Assembly (NCBI RefSeq): GCF_003254295.1
Contig: NZ_QKZO01000004.1
Coordinates: forward strand, 186,001-250,000
DNA from: Rhodobacter capsulatus
GTDB taxonomy: Bacteria; Pseudomonadota; Alphaproteobacteria; Rhodobacterales; Rhodobacteraceae
Length of the DNA: 64,000 nucleotides
Direction: 5' to 3'
Shown here: in pieces, positions 20,391 through 28,029 of the stretch
Numbering within the stretch: the first letter of the stretch is position 1
How the letters are laid out: every line of letters begins with the position of its first letter
Notes under the pieces: generated by a model
Databases searched by the model: none
What the model was told of the DNA's origin: nothing
Seen by the model: only the letters and a program-made list of their open reading frames with translations
Made by a program: the position numbers and the translations under genes

Positions 20391-23074
20391 GGCCCTCGGC
20401 CGGAATGATCGATGCCGATCTGGCGGGGGGCTTCGGCCACGATCTGGTGACGCTGACCGAACTGCAGTTCCGTCAGGTCGCGGCGGCGCTGACGGCGGCC
20501 GGTCTTGATGACACGGTGCTTCTGGTCTTCAACCGGCTGCGTCTGGGCGTCGTGGAACAGGCCGCCGCGCTGGGTCAGCTGATCGAGGAGGGGGCGCGCC
20601 AGCAAGCCGATCTGGAGGCGGTGCACAAGCTCCTGCGCGACGCCCCGGTGCCGATCCTCAGCATCGATGCGACGCTGGGCCTGCATTATTCGAACGAGGC
20701 GGCGCGGCGGTTTCTGGGCGAGAGCTTCGAGCAGAACGGCGGCGCGGCGCTGCGCCGGGCGCTGACGCGGCCGCAGATCGGGCGGTTGTCGGCGGCGCTG
20801 GCGCAGCCCTGCGAGCCGACGGCGCCCGGGCGCGATCTGACCCTGGTCTTCAGCCCGGCGCCGGGGCAGCCGCGGACGGCGCAGGCCACGCTGTTGCGGG
20901 CGCGCAAGCCGCAGGCCGGGACGGCGGGGCTGTGGTGGCTGATGTTGCTGCCCGAAGCCGGGACCGGACCGGCGCTGGCGCAGGCGGGCGCGGATCTGCG
21001 GCGGCTGTTGCTCGACACGTTCCCCGACCCGGTCAGCGTCACCGATGCCGACGGCCGGATCAGCCTGGCGAACCGGGCCTTCCTGCGCGCCAACGGCCGC
21101 AGCGAGGCCGAGGTGATCGGCCAGCTGCCGCAGGATTTCCTGCCGCTGATCGAGGCCTTGCACGGGGCGCAGCTGGATGCCCGGGTGCGCAAGACGCAAA
21201 GCGGGATCACGCTGGAACAGACGCGGCAGCGCCCGGCCGACGGGCGCGTGACGCCGTCCGGGGCGGAGACGACGGGCGGATGGGAGCGGCTGCGCACGGA
21301 AAAGACGCCGCTTTTCGACGATTTCGGCGCTGTTGTCGGCGTCGTGACCCGCAGCCATGACGTGACCGAGGAGGTCCGGGCCCGCGAGCTGGCCGAGATG
21401 GTCTTTGACCAGTCCTCGGAGGCGATCGTGCTGACCGATCCCGATCTGCGGATCCTGCGTGCCAATGTCGCTTTCGAACAGGTGGCGGGCTTTGGCCAGG
21501 CGCGGCTGGTCGGGCGGCTCCTGGAGGGGCTTTGGGGCGCGATGGCCGCTCCGGGTCTGGGGGCCTTGCCCGAGGCGGCCGGGCCGCAGGAGGCCTGGCT
21601 GGCCGAGCTGCAGGCGCGGGGGATCTGGCGCGGCGAGGCGGTGTTGCGCTCCTCCGAGGGCAAGTCGGTGATCTGCTGGAGCCGGATCACCCGTCTGGCC
21701 GATGCCTCGGGGCGGGTGCTGGGCCATGTGGCGATGTTCTCCGACCTGACGCCGCTGCGGCAGGCCCAGGCGGACAATCTGCGGCTGGCGAATTACGACC
21801 TGCTGACCGGCCTGCCGAACCGCAACCTGCTGGGCGAGCGGATCGACGGCTGGATCGATCTGGCGGCGCGCAGCGGGCGCGGCTTTGCGGTGCTGTTCAT
21901 CGATCTTGACCAGTTCAAGGCGGTCAATGACACGCTGGGCCACGAGACCGGCGACATGCTGCTGTCGGCGGTGGCGCAAAGGCTGCGGATCGGCACCGGG
22001 GCGGATCATTTCATCGCCCGGATCGGCGGCGACGAATTCGTGCTGCTTCTGGGCGACACCGGCGCCGAGGCGGCGCAGCGGCAGGCGCTGGCGCTGCTCG
22101 AGGCGCTGGCGGTGCCGATCGACCTGCCGGGGCTGCATCAGTATCGCCCGGCGGCGACGGTGGGGATCGCCTGTTTCGGCGCCCATGGCGAAAGCCGCGA
22201 CGCGCTGTTGCGCAATGCCGATCTGGCGATGTACGCGGGCAAGATGAGCCGCCGCACGGTGATGCTGTACGAGCCGCAGATGGGGGTCGAGGCGGCGCGG
22301 GAGCTGGATTTGCGCAATGCGCTGGCGGGCGCGGTCGAGCGCGGCGAGATGGTGTTGCAGTTCCAGCCGCTCTTCGCGCTGGCCGACCGGGGCCTGCGCG
22401 GCTGCGAGGCGCTGATCCGCTGGAACCGGCCCGGCCGCGGCCTGATCCCCCCGGGGGATTTCCTGCCCGTCGCGCAGCGGGCGGGGCTGATGCCGGCACT
22501 TGACCGCTGGGTCTTTGCCGAGGCGACGCGGACGTTGTGCCGCTGGCGCAAGTCCGGGCTGGTGGGGGCGGACTGGCTGATGTCGATCAACCAGACCGCC
22601 GCCGATCTGGTCGCGCCCGACTGGGCCGAGGCGCTGACGGGCTGTGCGGGCTGCGCCTGCGCCTGCAGCGGGCTGCAGATCGAACTGACCGAGGATCAGC
22701 TGGCCGACCGGGTTCCGGGCGCGGTCGAGGCTTTGGGGCGGCTGCGCGCGCGCGGGCTGCGGCTGGCGATTGACGATTTCGGCACCGGCTATTCCTGTCT
22801 CGCCTATCTGGCGCGGCTGCCGGTCTCGATGCTGAAGATCGACGCGCATTTCGTGCGCGGCATCGAGGCGGACCGCAATGCCCGGCTGATCGTCGAGGCG
22901 ATCACCGGGCTGGCGCGGCGTTTCGGCTATGCGACGCTCGCCGAGGGGATCGAGACCGAGGCCGAGGCGGCGACGCTGGCGGCGATGGGCTGCGACATGG
23001 GGCAGGGGTTCCTGCTGTCGCCGCCGCTGGCCCGTGCCGCCTTCGAGGCGCGGTTCCTGCGTCCGGCGGCCTAG
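20387..23074 (+). CDS. PAS-GGDEF-EAL cyclic-di-GMP turnover protein
   Basis: 895-aa protein with an N-terminal helical region, three PAS-like domains (about 80-190, 205-320, 335-455), a GGDEF domain (motif 547-551, intact) and an EAL domain (EAL 674-676; ELTED, DDFGTGYS, KID and AEGIETE all present). Both c-di-GMP synthesis and hydrolysis motifs look complete. The usual RxxD inhibitory site before GGDEF is absent: the sequence there is GADHFIARIGGDEF. No transmembrane helix or signal is seen. The start overlaps the CheB-CheR-PAS stop by 4 bases, so the pair is probably one signalling unit; an in-frame ATG at 20405 is an alternative. Confidence 0.9.
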   Translation: MRPSAGMIDADLAGGFGHDLVTLTELQFRQVAAALTAAGLDDTVLLVFNRLRLGVVEQAAALGQLIEEGARQQADLEAVHKLLRDAPVPILSIDATLGLHYSNEAARRFLGESFEQNGGAALRRALTRPQIGRLSAALAQPCEPTAPGRDLTLVFSPAPGQPRTAQATLLRARKPQAGTAGLWWLMLLPEAGTGPALAQAGADLRRLLLDTFPDPVSVTDADGRISLANRAFLRANGRSEAEVIGQLPQDFLPLIEALHGAQLDARVRKTQSGITLEQTRQRPADGRVTPSGAETTGGWERLRTEKTPLFDDFGAVVGVVTRSHDVTEEVRARELAEMVFDQSSEAIVLTDPDLRILRANVAFEQVAGFGQARLVGRLLEGLWGAMAAPGLGALPEAAGPQEAWLAELQARGIWRGEAVLRSSEGKSVICWSRITRLADASGRVLGHVAMFSDLTPLRQAQADNLRLANYDLLTGLPNRNLLGERIDGWIDLAARSGRGFAVLFIDLDQFKAVNDTLGHETGDMLLSAVAQRLRIGTGADHFIARIGGDEFVLLLGDTGAEAAQRQALALLEALAVPIDLPGLHQYRPAATVGIACFGAHGESRDALLRNADLAMYAGKMSRRTVMLYEPQMGVEAARELDLRNALAGAVERGEMVLQFQPLFALADRGLRGCEALIRWNRPGRGLIPPGDFLPVAQRAGLMPALDRWVFAEATRTLCRWRKSGLVGADWLMSINQTAADLVAPDWAEALTGCAGCACACSGLQIELTEDQLADRVPGAVEALGRLRARGLRLAIDDFGTGYSCLAYLARLPVSMLKIDAHFVRGIEADRNARLIVEAITGLARRFGYATLAEGIETEAEAATLAAMGCDMGQGFLLSPPLARAAFEARFLRPAA

Positions 23075-23173
23075 GCCCCCCTTTCGTCCCCAGTCTTTTC
23101 GTCCCCTGTCCTTTCGTTGCGGCCGCCCTATCCTTGGGACAGTTGCAAATCCCGGCCCGAAAGGAGCAAGATC

Positions 23174-23386
23174 ATGTCGAACCTGCCGCCCTCGCCGCTT
23201 GGCACCTCGAAGAATTACCTGATCGCGATCGGCGTGGCCCTGGCCTTGGGCGGGTTCGAGTTCTTCGGCATCTGGCGCCATGAGGAACGCGCCAAGGCCC
23301 AGGCCGCCGCCGCCGCCACTGCCGCCGCGACGGCGAAACCGGCGCCCGCCAGATCCGCTCCCGCCAATTCGGCGCCTGCGAACTGA
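23174..23386 (+). CDS. Small single-pass membrane protein, unknown function
   Basis: 70 aa. After a short polar start (SNLPPSPLGTSKN) there is one hydrophobic segment (about residues 14-31, YLIAIGVALALGGFEFFGI), then a charged stretch WRHEERAKA and an Ala/Pro-rich tail. A clear AAAGGAG ribosome site (23160-23166) sits 7 bases before the ATG, which supports translation. I do not recognise it. It lies between the GGDEF-EAL gene and the end of sqr, and could be the last gene of the signalling unit or stand alone. Confidence 0.6.
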   Translation: MSNLPPSPLGTSKNYLIAIGVALALGGFEFFGIWRHEERAKAQAAAAATAAATAKPAPARSAPANSAPAN

Positions 23387-23396
23387 CGGTAAGCAA

Positions 23397-23420
23397 ACAG
23401 GCGCGGTGTCCCGCGCCTGT
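23397..23420 (-). terminator. Hairpin between convergent genes, probable sqr terminator
   Basis: A perfect 10-bp stem ACAGGCGCGG / CCGCGCCTGT with loop TGTC. On the - strand it is followed by TTTGCTTACC, a modest T-rich run, so it fits termination of sqr best; on the + strand the downstream sequence is C-rich. Confidence 0.6.
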
Positions 23421-23454
23421 CCCTCGCCTCCGTGACAAGGGGAGCGGGGCGAGC

Positions 23455-24738
23455 TTACCCCTTCTTCACGGCCTTGAGCTTGTCGATGCCCAGAAGCTTC
23501 ATCGCGGCCTTTTCGTAGAAGGTCTCGGAGGTGCCGCGGCGCAGCTTGTGCATGAAATAGCGCTCGAAGCCCTCCTTGGCCCAATGAACCCATCTGCCCT
23601 GGCTCGACCAGTTCACGTTGCGCGGCGGGATCTGCGGCTGTGCGACGAAGGCGATGCCCTTGTCGCCGAAATCCGCCAGACAGATGGCGTTCCAGCTGCC
23701 GACCTCGTCGGGCTCAAGGCCGCGCACGATCCGGCCGATGTTGTGGGCGGTGGCGGTGACCATGCTTTCGATCATGAAGCCGGTCTTCGGCACGCCGCAG
23801 GGCACCGGCGTCGGCCCGACCGGCGGGATCGCCACGCAGACCCCCACCGCGAAGACATTCTTGAAGGTCGGGTTCTGCTGGTGCTGGTCGACGATGACGA
23901 AGCCGCGCGGATTGACCAGCCCCTCGATCCCCATCAGCGCCTTGATGCCGCGAAAGGCGGGCAGCATCATCGCATAGCCGAAGGGCAGCTCTTTCTCGGG
24001 CTTCACCGTGCCGTCCTCGGTCACCTCCTCGACCACCATCTTGCCTTTCTCGACGCGCTTGATCCGGGTCGAGGTCATCCATTTGATGTGCTTGTCGCGC
24101 AGGTTGCCTTCCAGCAGTCCCTTGGTGTCGCCCACCCCGTCCAGCCCCAGATGCCCGACATAGGGCTCCGAGGTGACGAAGGTCATCGGCACCTTGTCGC
24201 GGATCTTGCGCTTGCGCAGCGCGGTGTCGAGGATGAAGGTGAATTCGTAAGCCGGGCCGAAGCAGCTGGCGCCTTGCGCCGCGCCGATGAGGATCGGGCC
24301 GGGGTTTTCGCAAAACCGGTCAAAGGCCGCTCCTGCCGCCTCGGCATGGTCGATATGGCAGATCGACTGGGTGTGGCCCTCGGGGCCGAAGCCCTCGATC
24401 TCGTCGAAGGCCAGTTCCGGGCCGGTGGCGATGACGATCTGGTCATAACTGACCGACTGGCCGTTCTCCAGCTCGACCCGGTTTTCGGCCGGATGCAGGC
24501 GTTTCGCCGCCACCGGGATGAAGTCGATGTTCTTCCTGGCCATCGTCGGTGCCAGATCGACGGTGATCTCCTTGCGGTCGCGCCAGCCCACCGCCACCCA
24601 GGGGTTCGAGGGCACGAAGTGATACATCGGGTCCTTGGTGATGACGGTGACCTTGTCTTCCTTGCGCACCTGTTCGCGCAACTCGTACGCCATGATGGCA
24701 CCGCCCAAACCGGCGCCCAGAACCACGATATGAGCCAT
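23455..24738 (-). CDS. sqr: Sulfide:quinone oxidoreductase
   Basis: 427-aa membrane-associated flavoprotein that oxidises sulfide to polysulfur and reduces quinone, feeding electrons to the photosynthetic chain. The N-terminal FAD motif VLGAGLGGAIMAYEL is clear. Redox cysteines fall at exactly 127 (SICHID), 159 (ASCFGP) and 353 (AICLAD), the positions shown to be essential in the R. capsulatus enzyme. There is no Sec signal; membrane attachment is by the C-terminal amphipathic region. The ribosome site GGAGGGA precedes the ATG. It is a single-gene unit convergent with the small membrane protein gene. Confidence 0.97.
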   Translation of the reverse strand: MAHIVVLGAGLGGAIMAYELREQVRKEDKVTVITKDPMYHFVPSNPWVAVGWRDRKEITVDLAPTMARKNIDFIPVAAKRLHPAENRVELENGQSVSYDQIVIATGPELAFDEIEGFGPEGHTQSICHIDHAEAAGAAFDRFCENPGPILIGAAQGASCFGPAYEFTFILDTALRKRKIRDKVPMTFVTSEPYVGHLGLDGVGDTKGLLEGNLRDKHIKWMTSTRIKRVEKGKMVVEEVTEDGTVKPEKELPFGYAMMLPAFRGIKALMGIEGLVNPRGFVIVDQHQQNPTFKNVFAVGVCVAIPPVGPTPVPCGVPKTGFMIESMVTATAHNIGRIVRGLEPDEVGSWNAICLADFGDKGIAFVAQPQIPPRNVNWSSQGRWVHWAKEGFERYFMHKLRRGTSETFYEKAAMKLLGIDKLKAVKKG

Positions 24739-24781
24739 ATGTCCCTCCCCGAACTGGCTGTCGGGCCGCAGCCCTCAGATG

Positions 24782-24814
24782 CATATATGGGAATATGAAA
24801 GTATGACCTGTCAA
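24782..24814 (-). promoter_or_regulatory. sqr promoter with 8-bp-periodic candidate operator
   Basis: On the - strand a perfect -35 TTGACA (24814-24809) lies about 75 bp before the sqr ATG; no good -10 sits at 17-18 bp. On the + strand the segment just downstream of it (24785-24805) holds ATATG, ATATG and GTATG spaced exactly 8 bp apart, and the first two also form a CATAT-N6-ATATG dyad (24782-24797). sqr is known to be repressed by persulfide-sensing SqrR in R. capsulatus. That this is the SqrR operator is inference from position. Confidence 0.55.
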
Positions 24815-24843
24815 GCGGGAAGATCGCGCCCGCGGAACCGGCG

Positions 24844-24874
24844 AAAAAGAAAGGGGCGGACAAGCGTCCGCCCC
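24844..24874 (-). terminator. Terminator after the nucleoside transporter genes
   Basis: Stem GTCCGCCCC / GGGGCGGAC style, 9 bp perfect (24853-24861 with 24866-24874), loop of 4. On the - strand it is followed by TTTCTTTTTC, a good U-rich tail, 28 bases past the end of the binding-protein gene. Confidence 0.85.
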
Positions 24875-24901
24875 ACAACCTTAGCATGAATTTGCGTCAG
24901 G

Positions 24902-25984
24902 TCACTTCGGCATTTCGGCCGAGATGCCTTCGACGAAGAAGTTCAGACCGGCCAGCTCGGCATCTTCGGGGGTCTTGCCCTCGGCCAGCCAGTCCGAGCC
25001 GTCCTGCTTCTTCAGCGGGCCGGTGAACGGGTGATAGGAGCCGTCGGAGATCTTCGCGATCAGCGCCTCGGCCTCGGCCTTCACTTCGGCCGGCACGGCC
25101 GAGGTGATCTCGCCGATGCCCACCATGCCGGTGCCGATGCCGCCCCAGGTGCCTTCGGATTTCCAGTTGCCATCGACCAGCGCTTGGGCGCGCTTGATGT
25201 AATAGGGCGCCCAGTTGTCGATCGTCGAGGAGATGCGCGGGCTGGGCTTGAAGGCTTCCATGTCCGAGGCCTGCCCGAAGGTGAAGACCGTGCCCGCTTC
25301 CTGCGCCTTCGCCTGCGGCGCGGTCGAATCGGTGTGCTGCAGGATGAAATCGCAGCCCTCGGCGATCAGCGCGGCGGCGGCGTCGGCCTCTTTCGCCGGG
25401 TCGAACCAGCTGTAGGCCCAGACCACCTTGATCTCGACATCCGGGTTCACCTTTTTCGCGTGGATATAGGCGGCGTTGATGCCCTGAATGACCTCGGGGA
25501 TCGGGAACGACCCGATATAGCCGATCTTGTTCGTCTTCGTCATCCGGCCCGCGATCGTGCCCTGCACGGCGCGGCCTTCGTAGAAGCGCGCGTCATAGGT
25601 GGCGAGGTTCTCGGCGCGCTTGTAGCCGGTGGCGTGTTCGAATTTCACGTTCGGGAATTTCGCGGCCACGTTCACCGTCGCATCCATGAAGCCGAACGAG
25701 GTCGCGAAGATCAGCTGGTTGCCCTCCAGCGCCAGCTGGGTCAGGGCGCGTTCGGCATCCGGACCTTCGGGCACGTTCTCGATGAAGGAGGTGACGACCT
25801 TGCCGCCCAGCGCCGTTTCCATTTCGCGGCGGGCGACGTCATGCTGATACGACCAGCCCATGTCGCCCACCGGGCCGACATAGATGAAGCCGATCTTGAT
25901 CGGATCGGCGGCGGCCACCGGCAGGCCGACGGCGGCAAGCGTCGCGGTGGCGGCGGTGGTCTTCAGGAAGGATCTGCGGTCCAT
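24902..25984 (-). CDS. BMP-family (nucleoside-type) ABC transporter substrate-binding protein
   Basis: 360-aa periplasmic binding protein of the basic membrane protein/PnrA superfamily. The N-terminus MDRRSFLKTTAA with a following hydrophobic stretch ending AVAAA is a twin-arginine-type signal; there is no lipobox cysteine. KIGFIYVGPVGDMGWSYQHD and the FATSFGFMD / IGYIGSFPIPEVIQGINA segments are typical of the family. It is the last gene of the xdhABC-transporter unit, 39 bases after the second permease. A purine nucleoside or base substrate is inferred from the adjoining xanthine dehydrogenase genes. Confidence 0.9.
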   Translation of the reverse strand: MDRRSFLKTTAATATLAAVGLPVAAADPIKIGFIYVGPVGDMGWSYQHDVARREMETALGGKVVTSFIENVPEGPDAERALTQLALEGNQLIFATSFGFMDATVNVAAKFPNVKFEHATGYKRAENLATYDARFYEGRAVQGTIAGRMTKTNKIGYIGSFPIPEVIQGINAAYIHAKKVNPDVEIKVVWAYSWFDPAKEADAAAALIAEGCDFILQHTDSTAPQAKAQEAGTVFTFGQASDMEAFKPSPRISSTIDNWAPYYIKRAQALVDGNWKSEGTWGGIGTGMVGIGEITSAVPAEVKAEAEALIAKISDGSYHPFTGPLKKQDGSDWLAEGKTPEDAELAGLNFFVEGISAEMPK

Positions 25985-26023
25985 TTGAGCTTCCTTTTTG
26001 CGGGCGGATGCCCGGGTTTGGCC

Positions 26024-26953
26024 TCAGCTCGAGGCGTGGAACGACCGCCCCAGCGCCGCCGGCGCGGCCGGTGCCCCGTGGCGGTGGGTTGCGGACAGGA
26101 TCACCAGCACCAGCACGGTGATCACATAGGGCGCCATGGTCAGGAAATGCACCGGGATCGCATAGCCCGCCGCCTGCAGCTGCAGCTGCAGCGCGGTGAT
26201 GCCGCCGAACATATAGGCGCCGATCAGCACGCGTTCGGCCCGCCAGCTGGCGAAAACGACGATGGCCAGCGCGATCCAGCCCGCCCCCGCGGTCATCCCC
26301 TCGGTCCATTGCGGCACCCGCACGAGGGACAGGTAAGCGCCGCCAAGGCCCGCCAGCGCGCCGCCAAAGGCCAGCGCGGCACAGCGCAGGGCGATGACGC
26401 GGTAGCCCAGCGCATGGGCGGCATCGTGGTTCTCGCCCACCGCGCGCAGGATCAGCCCAAGGCGGGCATATTTCAGGAACGCCCAGACCCCGGCCACCAG
26501 CGCGAGCGAGACATAGACCATCCAGTCATGACCAAAGAGGATCGGGCCGATCACCGGCAGATCGGCCAGCGGCCCGAAGGGCATCTTGCCGGTCGGCGGC
26601 GGGCGCACGCCCTCGAAGCCCTTGCCGACAAGGGCGGAAAGACCCAGCCCGAACAGCGTCAGCGCCAGGCCGGTGGCGGTCTGGTTCGACAGGAAAACCT
26701 GCGTCAGCAGGGCGAAAAGGCAGGCCAGAAGCGCCCCCGCCAGCGCGCCGCCCGCAAAGCCCAGCACCGGGCTGCCGGTGGTGACGGCCATGGCAAAGCC
26801 CGCGACGGCGCCGACGATCATCATCCCCTCGACGCCGAGGTTCAGCACGCCTGCCTTTTCCGCCACCAGCTCGCCCGTCGCCGCGAGAAGAACCGGCGTC
26901 GAGGCCGCCATCAGCGCCGCGATCAGGGTGACGATATCGATGCCGCCAATCAT
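26024..26953 (-). CDS. ABC transporter permease (BMP/nucleoside family), second
   Basis: 309-aa multi-pass membrane protein of the branched-chain/ribose-type permease family. It contains the characteristic LVAEKAGVLNLGVEGMM near residue 30, then about eight further hydrophobic segments. Its ATG overlaps the stop of the first permease gene by 4 bases (ATGA), which sets the start; the frame continues upstream inside that gene but is a shadow. With the first permease it would form the heterodimeric channel. Confidence 0.9.
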   Translation of the reverse strand: MIGGIDIVTLIAALMAASTPVLLAATGELVAEKAGVLNLGVEGMMIVGAVAGFAMAVTTGSPVLGFAGGALAGALLACLFALLTQVFLSNQTATGLALTLFGLGLSALVGKGFEGVRPPPTGKMPFGPLADLPVIGPILFGHDWMVYVSLALVAGVWAFLKYARLGLILRAVGENHDAAHALGYRVIALRCAALAFGGALAGLGGAYLSLVRVPQWTEGMTAGAGWIALAIVVFASWRAERVLIGAYMFGGITALQLQLQAAGYAIPVHFLTMAPYVITVLVLVILSATHRHGAPAAPAALGRSFHASS

Positions 26954-28029
26954 TTCGAGCCCTTTCCGACGCGCAGACGGTACTGCGTGAGCAGGTCGAA
27001 TCCCAAGAGGAAAAACAACAACATGCCCTGGAACACCTGAATCGCCGCGGTGGGCAGGCCGAGCATCAGCTGCGCCATGTCGCCGCCGATATAGGTGAGC
27101 GCCATCAAAAGGCCCGCCAGCAGGATGCCGATCGCGTTCAGCCGCCCCAGAAAGGCGACGATGATCGCGGTGAAGCCATAGCCCGCGTTGAAACTGTCGG
27201 TGATCTGACCCGAGGGGCCCGCCACTTCGAACATCCCCGCAAGCCCCGCCAGTGCGCCCGAAAGCCCCAGACAGAACATCACCAGTTTCGCGGGCAGCAC
27301 GCCTGCGAACCGCGCCGCTCGCGGCGCCTCGCCCGCGACGCGGATGCGAAAGCCCGCGATATGGCGGCTCATCAGCACATAGGTGGCGATGACCGCGACA
27401 AAGGCCGCGACCACGCCCCAATGCATGCCGGTGCCCGCGATCAGTTCGGGGTTATGCGCGGACGGATATTGCTGCAGGTTGCGCGAGCCCGGAAAGCCGT
27501 AGCCCTCGGGGTTCTTCAGCGGGCCAAAGGCCGCCCAGGCCAGAAAGCTCTGCGCCACATAGACGAGCATCAAGGACACAAGGATTTCCGAGGTGCCGAA
27601 CAGCACCCGCAGCACCGCCGGGATCATCCCCCAGATCCAGCCGCCAAGCGCGCCCGCCACCACCATCGCCGGGAAAAGCCAGTGGCTTTCTGCGGGAAAG
27701 GCGGCAAGGGCGACCGAGGCCCCGGCCAGCGCACCGATGATATATTGCCCCTCGGCGCCGATGTTCCAGATCCCCGCGCGGAAGCCCACGGCAAGCCCCG
27801 CCGCAATCAGGATCAAGGGCCCCGCCTTGACCAGCAGTTGGCCGCGGAAATAGGCGGCATTCGGGCCGAAGAGCGGGTCGTAAAAGATCACCTTGATCGC
27901 GGCGACCGGATCCTTGCCCAGAATGGCGAAGAGAACCCCGCCCGCGATCATCGTCGCGATGACCGCCAGAACCGGCGTGGTGAAGGACCAGAACCGCGAG
28001 GGCATCGGGCGTTTGACAAGCGTGATCAC
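26950..28029 (-). CDS. ABC transporter permease (BMP/nucleoside family), first
   Basis: 359-aa permease with a short basic N-terminus then about eight to nine hydrophobic segments. GIWNIGAEGQYIIGALAG is the family's conserved cytoplasmic loop region, matching the LNLGVEG loop of its partner. It overlaps the ATPase gene by 4 bases and the second permease by 4 bases, so the importer subunits are probably translated in a coupled way. Confidence 0.9.
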   Translation of the reverse strand: MITLVKRPMPSRFWSFTTPVLAVIATMIAGGVLFAILGKDPVAAIKVIFYDPLFGPNAAYFRGQLLVKAGPLILIAAGLAVGFRAGIWNIGAEGQYIIGALAGASVALAAFPAESHWLFPAMVVAGALGGWIWGMIPAVLRVLFGTSEILVSLMLVYVAQSFLAWAAFGPLKNPEGYGFPGSRNLQQYPSAHNPELIAGTGMHWGVVAAFVAVIATYVLMSRHIAGFRIRVAGEAPRAARFAGVLPAKLVMFCLGLSGALAGLAGMFEVAGPSGQITDSFNAGYGFTAIIVAFLGRLNAIGILLAGLLMALTYIGGDMAQLMLGLPTAAIQVFQGMLLFFLLGFDLLTQYRLRVGKGSK

